From contig OY757019.1 in assembly GCA_963580285.1 (NCBI GenBank), positions 60,160,587 through 60,224,586 on the forward strand: a stretch of DNA of 64,000 bases, written 5' to 3'. This document shows, piece after piece, positions 10,730-21,609 of this stretch. The notes beneath the pieces are model-generated. The model worked only from the letters and a program-made list of their open reading frames with translations, did not search any database and had not been told where the DNA came from. Within the stretch, counting starts at the first letter, position 1. Every line of letters begins with the position of its first letter. The position numbers were made by a program, and so were the translations under genes. Origin of the DNA: Lucinisca nassula. Its lineage: Eukaryota > Mollusca > Bivalvia > Lucinida > Lucinidae.

Positions 10730-11165
10730 CCAAAGGGCCTCCAGGCTATAACTTGAACAATCCTGGTAGAGGTTCTCTAGATGAAGCTTTATACCAAATA
10801 TCAAATACCTGGGCCTTGTGGTTTCAGAGAAGATTTTTAATTTAAATATTTTTCCCTATATAAGCCTATGATAAATCAAAGGGCCCAAGGGTGGGGGCAT
10901 TTTTGGCCCTAGGGCAATCATTTTAACAATCTTGATAGAGGCCCACTAGATGAAGCTTCACACCAAATATGAAAGACCTCCACCTAGCAGTTTCAGAGAC
11001 AAAGATTTTCCCTATATAAGCCTATGTAAAACCAAAGGCTCCCAGGACGGGGGCATTTTTGGTCCCAGGGCTATAATTTGAGCAATCTTGGTAGAGGTTC
11101 ACTAGATGAAGTTTCATACCAAATATCAAAGACCTGGGTTTAAGTTTTAAGTTTTCAGTAAAAAA
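10730..11165. repeat. Three-unit tandem array, about 150-bp period
   Basis: Each unit contains AAAGGCTCCCAGG-like, GGTAGAGGTTCACTAGATG and CCCTATATAAGCCTATG blocks. It resembles the core repeats of the pearl-like elements. The CCCTATATAAGCC block is TATA-box-like but occurs once per repeat, so I do not call a promoter. Confidence 0.75.
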
Positions 11166-11572
11166 AAATATATTTAGCTCTTGTGACTGGAACCATTTGA
11201 ACAACTTTGAAACCAGACTACCCATGAATCATTGCTGTGAGGTTTGGTCAAAATCCGATCAGTGAAAATCCGATCAGTGGTTTAGGAGGAGATGTCGTTT
11301 GAAGCAAAAGTTTACGCATGTACCCAGACAAAAAGTGATCCCAAAAGCTCACCTTGTCACCGTTGGTGGTAGTTGCTGCCAATTCCTGGTGTTCATTCCA
11401 CATATGGAGGATACATGTTTGGAAAAGCACATCACTTCCAGAGAACATATCAAAGCAAAACATTATCATTGCAGCTGCACCACAGAAAACTGTCTGAGGT
11501 TTATCGACTAGAAAAATCAAATTTGTTTGCATTTGCTGAAGTCCTCAGTTCCATTTATAAAGGATAACTAGA
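11166..11572. other. No gene recognised
   Basis: Overlapping ORFs on both strands (94 aa minus, 70 and 64 aa plus) occupy 11248-11567, but none has recognisable features. A small duplication AATCCGATCAGTG occurs twice near 11252-11280. Confidence 0.4.
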
Positions 11573-11840
11573 CCCCCCTCCCCCCACCCCAACATCCATC
11601 TGAAACCAACCGCACAGGAGTACTTGTAAACTGCATAGAGGGTTCAATAAGCCTGCTAAGGCAAATAGGTGCTAGTCAGACCATCCATGCATATGAACCC
11701 TATTGGTTTAATTGGGTAGCAGGGTTTGAGGTGTCATCTCATCTAAATGTCGGGTAAAATTCCCCCCAAAACTGGAAGCAACATCTCCAAAATGACCTAA
11801 ATAGTGTTTGCGAGGATGTTAAACCTTAAATCAAACAAAC
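11573..11840 (+). mobile_element. Retroposon A, copy 5, with 14-bp target duplication
   Basis: Divergent nearly full copy. AAAGGATAACTAGA occurs perfectly at 11559-11572 and 11841-11854. Confidence 0.9.
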
Positions 11841-12139
11841 AAAGGATAACTAGATGGTCTGTGCAGACAGCAATAAGAAAATTTATGTATACCCCTGTAA
11901 ACCCCAGTTTTACTAAGGCTGACACCAATAATCGATTAATTGATCAATAGATTCCCCCTAAACTGATTACCATATTTAGTAGTAATCGATTGTTCGATAA
12001 GTATAATTTACAACCCAATTATATATGTAAAATGGCTGGATAAGTGGCAAACAGTGCAGACCCTGAAGAGACAATGCATTCTGGGTCTACACTGTTTGAT
12101 CAGGCCTGTCTGTCCTAATTCACACAGTAATGTATAGGA

Positions 12140-12230
12140 ACTGGCTGCCGACAACCGGTTGTCACCAGCTTGTGAGGCTGCTGACAACCAGTTGTCGCCA
12201 GCCTGTGGGGCTGCTGACAACCAGCTGATA
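12140..12230. repeat. 36-bp minisatellite, locus 1
   Basis: About 2.5 units of GCTGACAACCGGTTGTC plus CCAGCCTGTGAG. Each unit encodes a 12-residue period in the spurious minus-strand ORF. The same minisatellite lies inverted at 16975-17095. Confidence 0.8.
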
Positions 12231-12740
12231 TAAAACTTGTTTACAATGATAAGGTTTTATTTGATATGATTTGAAAATAGGCATTTAAGTTATATTTGCT
12301 ATCCTATCACAAACTGGGGCTGATACTAGCTGATTTAGATCAGGTTCAAACCCTGAGATGTGGAAAAAATACTTCATGTTCTGAAGGATATGGTCTTCAG
12401 TTTGCAACAGTTTACTGTGTTTTTTGTTTGTTTGACAATTATTTCTGAATGGTCTCTTGTGTCAAACAAAGTTTTGGATGGAAAAGCACATACATATTTG
12501 CCAGTAACCATAAAAACCAACAGTTAATCAAACTATACCAGTATGTGTAGCTATCAGTTTGTTTCGAAGTTCGAGTCTGCAAAAAATCTAACAAATGAAA
12601 GCACTGGTGGCCAGTGGTGGATTGTTTATATCTGAGTGTAGGCTGAAAAAATGGTTCTGAACTTTGACTTAAGCCTGTTTCATTATATTATCTGCAATAC
12701 TGATGAATGGGCTCAGTCAAATATTTGACCACCCTGTTAC
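12231..12740. other. No gene recognised
   Basis: AT-rich sequence without repeats or ORFs that I could assign. Confidence 0.4.
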
Positions 12741-12849
12741 TCGAAAAGAAATCTCAAGACCCGGGGGAATGCCCCCTTAGAAACCATTCAGACCCCCATT
12801 ACAAACCATATATGATATTGTTTCTTTAATACATGTATGCTCTTTAATC

Positions 12850-13036
12850 AATAGGTCTCTCATCGCTGTGGTTCGAGCCTGGGTACAGGTCATATGTCAG
12901 ATGCCAAGTTCTGCAACAGAAGGTCAGGTGGTTTTTCTCCAGGTACACCTGTTTTTGCCCACCTCTGATTAACTATCGGCTCTGTATGAGTGAAATTATC
13001 TTGAAAGGGCCATAAAATCAAAATCAAAAGAAAAAA
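12850..13036 (+). mobile_element. tRNA-Lys-derived SINE, 5'-truncated
   Basis: Starts in the tRNA head (AATAGGTCTCTCATCGCTG, B box GGTTCGAGCC) and continues with CCAAGTTCTGCAACAGAAGG and GAAAGGGCCATAAAATC, ending A-rich. Confidence 0.8.
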
Positions 13037-13518
13037 TCAATTCTGTCTCAATTCAACACCTAAAGGGCTTCCTCAGGTGGTATGCCCCACCCACTCCAGT
13101 TTCAAAGGCATGGAAAAACTAGCCGAAAATTTTGTCAAAAAGGGTCCACAGTAACTATTAGATGACTTAATTTGATAGTTGGGGATATGATAAAATATGG
13201 ATATAAGATTTTGCAAGAGGGCTTCAAATGGTCCCCTTGCCTTGGTCCCCAGGGACATGCACCCCATTCCACAGTGACATCCTCTTCCTTGAAAGGCTTA
13301 ATGCATGTATCTCAGAAACCGTTCAGATCCCTGCCCCTAAACCATGTATATTCTTAAGATAAGACGCATTCAGTACCATAATACTGACTGTGGGTCACCA
13401 GGGGTATGCACCACATCTCCAGTTCAAATAAGGCCACAGAGTGAAACTGTAGTTTTTCTTTTGCTCCAGCATTTCACTTATTTCATGCTAGTGAGTCCTA
13501 ATCATTGATCTATTTCTG

Positions 13519-14160
13519 TAACAGTTTTGTTTATTTAAATAAAGGTTTAAAGTCCTCATCAACACTATTTAGGTCATTAAATTGGAGAAGTTTGTTCCTA
13601 TTTTGTAAGACTTTTACCCCGTATTGAGATGAAATGACATCTCAAGCCCAGCCGCCCAGTGAAACCAATGTAGGATTGATATGAAATATGTTCTATAAAA
13701 GGGTTATCCTTTGGAAGCAAGGAATACACAACAGAACTGGAACTGAAGGCTATAATGCATGGTCGGTCTGACATATATCACTTTGCCTGGTGACAGTTTT
13801 GTTTGATTTGAGGTTTAACGTCCCTGTCAACACTGTAAAGGTCATTTTGGAGACGTTGCTTCCAATTTTGTGGGACTTTTACCCGACAATGAGATGAAAT
13901 GACATCTCAAGCCCTGTCGCCCAATGAAACCAATAGGGTTTATTAACATGGACGGTCCGCCTCACACCGCGATTCCTGGACAAGCTTAGATCCTCTAAGC
14001 GGTTTACCAGTACTAGTGTGTGGGCCGGATTCAGCTCTCCGTGGAAGCATCATGCAGCCCATATATTTCTTCAAGCCCCTATAGGCGGGGCCGTGCCTGG
14101 TGACAGGCTTAGACCTCCTAAGCAGTTTTCCTGTACTGTCGGTTTCAACTCTTTGTGGCA
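13519..14160 (-). mobile_element. Retroposon A, copy 6, old and split
   Basis: Left part 13519-13673. A reversed scrap of repeat D (ATATGTTCTATAAAAGGG, TTTGGAAGCAAGGAATACAC) follows. The rest (about 13743-13796 and 14107-14160) is split again by copy 7. Confidence 0.65.
13797..14093 (-). mobile_element. Retroposon A, copy 7, full length, nested
   Basis: About 297 bp. Perfect 13-bp target duplication TGCCTGGTGACAG at 13784-13796 and 14094-14106, lying inside the older copy 6. Confidence 0.95.
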
Positions 14161-14712
14161 GCCCAGCCCCGATGTGCAGGGGCCAGATTATTTCTGTACT
14201 ATTTTGATTTTTATGTTCTCAGATGTTGCACTGATGAGTGTGGGCTTACACCTCCTAAACTGTTCAGATCCCCACCCGAATACTTAAGATACCCGGCCAT
14301 CACAACAGTTGTCATCTGTTTAACATCTGCTGGTAGCTTTAAAAGTCATTTATGTTAACATCTTTGTGAACCCAGATCTGTATGTGCAGCCTGGTCAGAG
14401 TTCACACTCTATGGCATCACCCTGGTATCCCCTTTGGTCACCTAGGGGTATGCCCCTCCCTCTTCAGCACAAATAAGGCTTACTAGCTTTGAAACCCTTC
14501 AGATCCCCAGTCCTAAACCATCTCTGTTATTGTTTCTTATAATGAGAAAATGCATTTATTTATTATGTTGACTGGAAGTGCCTCTTTATAGAAATGGAGT
14601 CCACATTGGAACTCATTTGAGCATTGGGGGTTGTCTGGGAGACTATTATTGGTAGATCAGTTTTACACATACATGTATTTATACATGTTCCTTGTTTACA
14701 CCAAATCTGAGA

Positions 14713-14975
14713 TTTTAACGTCACTACAGCTGGTGTCTGGGAATGTGTGGCGGCCGTAAAAAGTCTCCCTGCCCTACATCATAGTGTAGTTTATATTTTT
14801 TGTCCTTTGGGAGCATTGATTCGGTTGTGGAATTTTGAAACTATATGAGGGTCACTGATGAGGCCTAATTGGCCGAAACTAGCTAATCTGGCCCAGAAAA
14901 CATGTACACTTCATATTTTCCAGTTCTGTGGTGTATTGCTTGCTTCCAAAGGATATTATAGAACATATTATTTGG
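14713..14975 (+). mobile_element. Hammerhead repeat, subfamily D, single monomer
   Basis: Matches the units of the 27.4-28.6 kb array: CACTACAGCTGGTGT, GTGGCGGCCGTAAAAAG, the ribozyme, AGAAAACATGTACAC and TGCTTCCAAAGGATA. Confidence 0.8.
14849..14894 (+). ncRNA. Type I hammerhead ribozyme (D), slightly decayed
   Basis: GGGTCA, CTGATGA, stem II GGCC/GGCC with loop TAATT, GAAA, stem III, triplet ATC, TGGCCC. Stem I pairs with one G-U. One stem III pair (C with A) is broken compared with the array copies, so activity may be reduced. Confidence 0.8.
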
Positions 14976-15451
14976 TTCGAAGATATATAAGAGCATACAA
15001 TGCAAAATTTGAGTCTGTGTACTGGTGTGACCTTATAAACTAGCAGCAGGTCAAGGTCAGCACAATCTATTCAAGTATTTTGGTACATTGTAGTGATAGA
15101 TTATACCAAGTATGACCATACATGTAATTTATACATTCATTCTGGAGGCAAAGTGTTTCTAATAAAAAAGACAGTTTTGGGCAGCCTGTGACCTTGAAAA
15201 TAAAGTCAAGGTCAAAAGACCTAAGTAACTGTTTTTCCAGGTCTTAATCATTAAGTTAATGATGCACATACTGATGCAAGTGGATGCACATACTGGTTGA
15301 TGCAAATGTGGTAAGAATCCACTAAATTGGTTCTAGAGATACACTGCATCAATTACCCAAAGCCAGCAAAAACAAACCAAAAACATCATGCCCTTCCCTA
15401 TATTGGGGCACATACCTCCTGGTCTCGTTCAATAAAGTTTTCCATATGTTG
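14976..15451. other. No gene recognised
   Basis: No assignable repeat. Two AAGGTCAAGG/GTCAAGGTC-like blocks near 15050 and 15200 hint at old tandem-repeat debris. Confidence 0.35.
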
Positions 15452-15453
15452 TA

Positions 15454-15799
15454 CAGTCGAACTTCAATGGCTCGAACACCTTTGGGACCTCGAAAATCTG
15501 TTCGAGACAGGGGTAGTTCGAGCCACTGAGGTCACTGTCAGGAGGCATAACGAGATACTTTAAGACATCTTTTCGGTGTTCTATAATGAGTATGTATGTT
15601 GTGTGTACTCATTAGAATCGCCTCATCGAGGCGATTCTAATGAGTACACACAGCATACATTTGCAAGATTAAAGACTAAAATCTCCTTAATTATCCCCCA
15701 CTATTTCTTATGTAGAGGATTTCGCTAGGGGCTCGAGAATGGGTTCGACACATCCATGGTAAACGAGCCATCGGTGTTCGAGCCATCGAAGTTCTACTG
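15454..15799. mobile_element. Mariner-type MITE with TA target duplication, copy 1
   Basis: 346 bp. Ends CAGTCGAACTTCAATGGCTC and, inverted, CAGTAGAACTTCGATGGCTC, flanked by TA (15452-15453, 15800-15801). The centre is a perfect palindrome with 24-bp arms and a 3-base loop (15601-15651, GAATCGCCTC-ATC-GAGGCGATTC). Second copy at 30043. No transposase. TA duplication and CAGT ends point to Tc1/mariner mobilisation (inference). Confidence 0.88.
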
Positions 15800-15904
15800 T
15801 ATTTCTTTTCAACCCTTACACAATGGAAGTTTCAACTAAACATGCTAAATCAGAGCAACTTTCTGCACCGGAAACAATGCCCCCCCTACCATTTCCCTAT
15901 TAAT

Positions 15905-16128
15905 GGGCCTCCGTGGATTAATACATGTACATGTAGGTAAGAGCGCTGACCCTTAATCATTAGGCCTCTCACTGCTGTATTTCGGGGCCACAAGTTCTGC
16001 CACGGGAAGTCGGGTCAGGTGTTTTTTCTCTGGGTACTCCGGTTTTCACGCACCTGATCAACGATTGGCTTGAAATAAGTGAAATAATCTTGAACATGTT
16101 GAAAGGGCCATAAAACTAAAAAAATTGG
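15905..16128 (+). mobile_element. tRNA-Lys-derived SINE
   Basis: GGGCCTCCGTGGATTA start, tRNA-like head with GACCCTTAATCATTAGG, then CACAAGTTCTGCCACG, GGGTACTCCGG and GAAAGGGCCATAAAAC with an A-rich tail. The B box is decayed. Confidence 0.8.
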
Positions 16129-16974
16129 GAAAAAGAAAAAACACTATTATTAATGATTCATTTGGCAAGGTATCGGTACATGTATCCCTTTAATGCATGA
16201 TACATTATATTTACTTTTTTGACTCTCATACAATAGAAGTTTCAGCTAAACCAAGGGTGGGCAGTAAATAGATAAAAACTTGTGACTTAGGAATTTTGTA
16301 TAGCATTTTCTGCATTCAAGGGCACATATCTCATAGTCTCATATAACAGCTTTGACAGAAGATCTTCCATTATTTAGCAGTCTCCAGTCACTGACAAACC
16401 CGTCAGCCAAAAGGGGGACATTATACAATTCTGTTCTTGACAGTTGGTTTTCACGCAGATAGGAAGTGCAAATATTTAACAAAATTTACAAATTGCAAAT
16501 AAAGTGATATATTCTAGCATCATTTGGCAGCATGCAAACGATCCTATATATATAATATCTTATCAATATGTTTCTGCAGCTTAACAATTTTATGCCTCAA
16601 CCTTAAATTAATATTAAAAGGTCATAAATCCCCAGTTAAATTCTTCCAGGTTTTGGCTGATATGGAATTACCCCACCCACCCAGACCTTTTTAACTAAAT
16701 TAAAAATATCTAATGATCATTTCTGGACTTCCCTTTTTATTCACATCTATGTGGTTAAATTATGATCACATAAAGCAGATACTGCTGCTGAGTTATATTT
16801 GTTCTAACAACATCAGTATGCAACATACAATATATAGCAATATTAAATAATAAACCACAAAGACTCCAAGAAACACACCCAAAAAGGTTTATAGGAAAGA
16901 TAAAGTTATTCAGGATATCATATCAATTAAGAACAAAAGAAAAAAAAACTATTTAATAAATGCAGGTTTATACA
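16129..16974. other. No gene recognised
   Basis: AT-rich, no repeat identified. Confidence 0.4.
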
Positions 16975-17095
16975 GCTGGTTGTCAGCAGCCTCACAGGCT
17001 AGTGACAGCCGGTTCTCAGCAGCCTCACAGACTGGTGTTAACCGGTTGTCTGTAGCCTCACAGGCTGGTGACAACCGGTTGTCAGTAGCCGTCGC
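16975..17095. repeat. 36-bp minisatellite, locus 2
   Basis: About 3.4 units of GGTTGTCAGCAGCCTCACAG type, the reverse complement of the array at 12140-12230. Confidence 0.8.
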
Positions 17096-18252
17096 CAAAG
17101 TTTTAATCTGCATAACAGAGGTAGTGCTGTTAGCAGAGGTGCATTCTGGCTCAAGCATAATATGAGTGCATGAGTGACAGACCTGTTATATGACTATGCA
17201 AATAAGCACTGCTACCCAATCCCACATTGGATAACTCAGAGCTTGTCATATGGTAATTTTAGCAACAGTGCATGTGCCCAACAAACCATAACTTGTATAG
17301 TCCCCAACAGTCCATGAACCAAAATGTTAATATTTGGTAAATGTATAGCGAAAGAGCGAAAAAGTTTTGTTTCTTTGATTTGAGGTTCTACATCCCCTTC
17401 AACACTGAATACATGTAGGTCATTTTGGATTTTGTGGAACTTTTACCTGACACTGAGATGAAACGACAGCTCATCTCACCCAATCAGCCAATGAAACCAA
17501 CAGAGTTTCAATGCAAAGTTGTAAGTACACTGCAGATTCATGGCAATATACCTGTGAGAACACGGGGACAAATGATTTTACACCTGTTGGAACTCCAAGG
17601 AAACATTGGGAATTTGGGATACCCCTTGGATTGGTGTGTACATAATACAGCTGCAATTGTAATTTTAACAGTTACCTGCACAACCCTGCTGTCTAGTTGT
17701 TTAGGCTGGTCGCATTTCCAAGCAAGACCCATGCTATATCCAACTGTAAGCCATTGCAACAGCACAAGGTACACACTGTGTGTCCCCTGAGTGCATCTTA
17801 TTTAACATACGAGGAATTCAATCTTATACCTTATAATGCTGCGGAATTGTGTGATTACCCTTCTTCCACACGTTCATTCCGTATCCACGCCAGTAGTCAC
17901 AAATGCTTATCTTTTTCATCATCGCCCCATCAACGCGAGGTTGTGCGGGTTAAAAAAAATAACAGAAGGTGTACTCCATGATCTGGGATGTTCATTTAAG
18001 AATATTTACATTTCCAGTGTAAAGTCTAATGTAGACCTATAGAAAAAAAATTGTGTTCATACTTCCATGAACACATCGAATCACATGATTTTTAGTGACG
18101 TCATTTTAAACCAGTGTTCTCTACAGGCGTTGATGACGTCAACGCTGCTCCGCTCTTTGTAGAAAAACAGCGTGTAAATGTTTTTTAGCTTTAAATGTTT
18201 GCCCTACAAGCATTTTTTCGCTCAGTGATGAGGGGCAAATAATGTAAATATA
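17096..18252. other. No gene recognised, apart from a decayed retroposon A
   Basis: Several ORFs of 60-121 aa overlap on both strands at 17425-18042 without recognisable features. An inverted repeat GCGTTGA/TCAACGC around TGACGTCA (CRE-like) sits at 18128-18146. Confidence 0.4.
17368..17510 (-). mobile_element. Retroposon A, copy 8, decayed
   Basis: GATTTGAGGTTCTACATCCC, TAGGTCATTTTGGA, GAGATGAAACGACA and CAATGAAACCAA landmarks remain. Confidence 0.65.
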
Positions 18253-19006
18253 AACAAGAGCACCGCAAGCGGCGCCATGCTCGTCTGTTTTTCCATGTCA
18301 CATAATAGGTCAAAGTTCAAAGGTCAAGGTCACAGGTCAAAAAGCGTGGTATGACTGAAAAGGTCTTGTCCCAAGGAACATTCATGTGAAGTTGGAAGGC
18401 TCTGTTGTGAATAGTATTGAAATAAGAGACAAAAACAATTTAAAAAAACGGAGAGAAAAGGGGAGATAATTCAATCAAATTGCAAGATGGAGTTATAAAA
18501 CTTGTTGGGAATGTAGCTCTTGTGATGGTGAGTATGTGTATGAAGTTTCATGAAGGTAGGCCAAATACTTTTGGAAATATGGTCAAGGTTAAGGTTTTCG
18601 GTTAAATTTTCGAAAAATAGGTCAAAGTTCAAAGGTCAAGGTCACAGATCAAAAAGTGTGGTATCACTGAAAAGGTCTTGTCCCAAGGAACATTCATGTG
18701 AAGTTTGAAGGCTCTGTTGTGAACAGTATTAAAATGAGAGCAAAAAATGTGTTTCAGAAAAAAATTGGAAAAGGGGAGATAATTCAGCCAAAATCAACAA
18801 TGTTGTTATGGTCCTTGGTCAAAATGTAGCTCTTGTGATGATGAGTGTGTGTATGAAGTTTCATGAGGCTAGGTCTAATACTTTTTAAGTTATAGCCAAG
18901 GTTAAGTTTTTTTGGAACGACGACGCCAGACGACGACAACGACAACGCAGACGCCGGAGTGATGACAATAGCTCGAAAGTTTTTTTTCAAAAAACAGACG
19001 AGCTAA
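18253..19006. mobile_element. Element I: hairpin-ended element with two core repeats
   Basis: Left end AACAAGAGCACCGCAAGCGG, then GCTCGTCTGTTTTT; right end AAAACAGACGAGC is the inverse of the latter. Inside are two units of about 312 bp, each starting AGGTCAAAGTTCAAAGGTCA and containing GGTCTTGTCCCAAGGAACAT. Same terminal logic (AACAAGAG plus GC hairpin) as elements E, F, H and L. Confidence 0.7.
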
Positions 19007-19020
19007 AAATAAGCTTTATT

Positions 19021-19140
19021 TTTCTGCTTTTCATTAAAGTATGAACAACAGTGGGTCGCTAGCAAAGTTTACATGAACCCCATTGGGGTTCATTTACTTT
19101 GCAGGACCCACTGCATTCATACTTCCATGAACTGCAGAAA
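19021..19140. repeat. Imperfect 120-bp inverted repeat
   Basis: Left arm TTTCTGC..AGTATGAA..CAGTGGGTC..ATGAACCCC is mirrored by GGGGTTCAT..GACCCACTG..TTCATACT..GCAGAAA. Probably a foldback or MITE remnant. Confidence 0.75.
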
Positions 19141-19160
19141 AATAAATTGCATTTCTTAAT

Positions 19161-19184
19161 TTAACCCCCCCCCCCCCACCCCCC
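19161..19184. repeat. Poly(C) tract
   Basis: C13-A-C6 type run. Length may be unreliable in assembly. Confidence 0.8.
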
Positions 19185-19531
19185 AACACAGATTTGCATG
19201 CAGATGGTTAAAAAAATTGCAGCAGTTGTGTTGCATTTAGGTCATTTTTAGCCAGTCAGTGCTTTCTTTCTTTCTTCCAATACGTCTTAACCCCTCCGAG
19301 AGGGACATAAGAGGGGTTCTGGCAAACCAAGTGTTGAAGGGTGTAGGAAATGATGAACTGGGTTTACAAGTACAGTGTGAAAAGAGAAGGTTAGTTTATT
19401 TAAAAGCTAAAAACAGAAATTGATCTTTTAACCCATATTGTATCGGAAACCCCAAAACGGGTAGTTGCCAAATAATACAGCCTGTCAGGCCTAGGTCAGA
19501 TGCCGCAGAACACAGTGTCTCATCAGGGCCC
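19185..19531. other. No gene recognised
   Basis: Unassigned sequence; CTTTCTTTCTTC pyrimidine run near 19264. Confidence 0.35.
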
Positions 19532-19806
19532 CATCCATCGGGGCTTGAAGTAGATGGGCTGTATGATGCTTCCATACAGAGCTGAAACCGACCCGAACAC
19601 AAGTACTGGTAAACCGCTTAGAGGATCTAAGCCTGCCCAGGCAAAGTGGTGAGAGTCCATGCTTATAAACTCTATTGGTTTCATTGGGCTGCAGATATCA
19701 TAACCATCTCAATGTCGGGTAAAAGTCCCACAAAATTGGAAGCAATGTCTCCAAAATGACCTTTACAGTGTTGATGGGGACTTTAAACCTCAAATCAAAC
19801 AAACAA
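19532..19806 (+). mobile_element. Retroposon A, copy 9
   Basis: Near full length: CGGGGCTTGAAGTAGATGGG start, conserved hairpin GCTTAGAGGATCTAAGC, end (CAAA)n. Confidence 0.9.
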
Positions 19807-19978
19807 AAAAATTGTCAGGGCCTACAATGTTTGCAAAACATTCAGGCAGTTCCAAATAGATTTTGAAGAAAACACCTGATACCCCTAAACTTTGAAATAG
19901 ACTCGTGCTTTATATAAGGAGGAAGATTCCATTTGGTACAAAATGTGTTGACTTGGCGGTTAAACTCCATTGCAAACA

Positions 19979-20278
19979 AAAGGGGCTTGAAGAAATATAT
20001 GGGCTGCATGATGCTTCCCTGCAGAGCTGAATCCGGCCCACACACTAGTACTGGTAAACCCCTTAGAGGATCTAAGCCTGTCCAGGAACTGAGGTGTGAG
20101 GGGGACCGTCCATGCTAATAAACCCTATTGGTTTCATTGGGCAACAGGGCTTGAGATGTCATTTCATCCCAATGTCGGGTAAAACCGTAAAAGTCCCACA
20201 AAATTGGAAGCAACGTCTCCAAAATGACCTTTACAGTGTTGACAGGTACATTAAACCTCAAATCAAACAAACAAACAA
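19979..20278 (+). mobile_element. Retroposon A, copy 10
   Basis: Full-length type: GGGGCTTGAAGAAATATATGG start, (CAAA)n tail. Confidence 0.93.
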
Positions 20279-20435
20279 AATTTACCTGCACGATAGTCAT
20301 CTTAATGGGGTTGCTGCAGTATAAATAGATAGATAGACATTAACTTAAGATGAAATGACAACTCAAGCCCTACCAATCATTTTTCCTGGGAGTGGTCTCC
20401 AGTTCCCTATGGCAGAATTCAAGTTTACTCGGTTT

Positions 20436-20730
20436 TTGTTTGATTTGAGGTTTAACGTCCCCGTCAACACTGTAAAGGTCATTTTGGAGACGTTGCTTCC
20501 AATATTTTGGGACTTTTACCCGACATTGAGATGAAATGACATCTCAAGCCCTGTCGCCCAATGAAACCAATAGGGTTTATTAGCATGGACGGTCCGCCTC
20601 GCACCGCGGTTCCTGGACAGGCTTAGATCCTATAAGCGGTTTACCAGTACTATTGTGCGGGCCGGATTCAGCTCTGCGTGGAAGCATCCTGCAGCCCATA
20701 TATTTCTTCAAGCCCCTATGGGCGAGGGCG
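20436..20730 (-). mobile_element. Retroposon A, copy 11, with 13-bp target duplication
   Basis: Perfect GTTTACTCGGTTT at 20423-20435 and 20731-20743. The insertion lies just upstream of the 48-bp repeat that borders the LINE fragment. Confidence 0.95.
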
Positions 20731-20748
20731 GTTTACTCGGTTTCAGTT

Positions 20749-20796
20749 CTGGTGTATGAATGTTATTTGACGTGTCACCAGTAACAATTCTGATTC
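20749..20796. repeat. 48-bp direct repeat, left copy
   Basis: CTGGTGTATGAATGT..TTTGACGTGTCACCAG..TTCTGATTC, repeated with one mismatch at 21562-21609. The pair brackets the LINE fragment. Confidence 0.9.
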
Positions 20797-21561
20797 CCAG
20801 TTCCGCTTGATGGGAGCACCACGCTCCCTGATGGGCTGGGCGAAAAGAATTATTTTTGTTGTTTGTCAAGGACAAAGTTGAGGCTTCTTACACCTTTGAG
20901 GGAACGCTCCTCGAAAATGTGAATTCCATTAAATACCTTGGTGTGACAATCACTCAGGATTTGAGATGGAATACACACATGAGCAATATGTGTACAAAGG
21001 CGAATAGAACACTTGGTTTCCTGAGGCGAAATCTTCATCAGTGTCCTCTGCTGACCTCAGGATGTGAAAGAAACAGCATACAGGGGACTTGTTCGCCCAA
21101 TCTTGGAATATGGTAGTTGCATCTGGGACCCAAGCGGAGTGGTCCTAAATGAAGAAATTGAAAAAGTTCAGAATAGAGCTGCTAGATTTGTAACTGGAAA
21201 TTATTGCTTTGAATCTGGGAACATGACTGGAATTCTAGGAAAATTAAGATGGGAGTCTCTAAAGAAAAGGAGAAGAGACAGTAGGCTCATACTCTTATAC
21301 AAAGGTCTAAAGGGTGCTGCCAGCATTCCAACAGATGACCTTGTTCCCCCAGCTAGGCATTGTAGAAAACACCATTCAATGACGTTTCAGACCCTTACTG
21401 CAAGAACGGATATTTATAAAGAATCGTTTTTCCCCCGAACCATTAGAGATTGGAATGCCCTTCCCGATTCTATTATTTTGACGGCTGAAGGTGCTGAGGA
21501 TTGTGTAGCTAAGTTTACATCTTTGGTTAGAGCTAGGGACTAACTTCCCATATCACAGGTC
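20797..21561 (+). pseudogene. 3' fragment of a CR1/L2/jockey-like LINE reverse transcriptase
   Basis: Encodes the C-terminal thumb and post-RT region: IKYLGVTI, WNTHMSNMCTKANRTLGFLR, RPILEYGSCIWDP, VQNRAARFVTG, FFPRTIRDWNALP, ending at a stop at 21543. A frame change near 21060 splits it into 20856-21116 and 21064-21543. The catalytic YADD region and endonuclease are missing. RNA-templated insertion with 5' truncation would explain this. No long 3' UTR is present before the right 48-bp repeat. Confidence 0.88.
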
Positions 21562-21609
21562 CTGGTGTATGAATGTCATTTGACGTGTCACCAGTAACAA
21601 TTCTGATTC
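21562..21609. repeat. 48-bp direct repeat, right copy
   Basis: See left copy at 20749. Too long for an ordinary LINE target duplication but placed like one. Confidence 0.9.

Larger units (their letters stand above)
12740..14600. repeat. Decayed element H-type region, inverted relative to 4-6 kb
   Basis: Fragments of the H core in the opposite orientation at about 12770-12825, 13200-13440 and 14400-14570 (GAAACCGTTCAGATCCC, CCCTAAACCAT, GGTATGC). They are split by a tRNA-Lys SINE, a scrap of repeat B (about 13450-13515) and two nested copies of retroposon A. Confidence 0.55.

Noticed and set aside
11248..11532. 94-codon minus-strand ORF overlapping two plus-strand ORFs
   Set aside because: No recognisable motif, no splice or codon-usage support, and overlapping ORFs on both strands suggest chance.
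17425..17790. 121-codon ORF
   Set aside because: Its first third is retroposon A copy 8; the rest is featureless.
18128..18146. CRE-like TGACGTCA inside a short palindrome as a promoter element
   Set aside because: No gene or TATA signal nearby; chance or repeat-derived.
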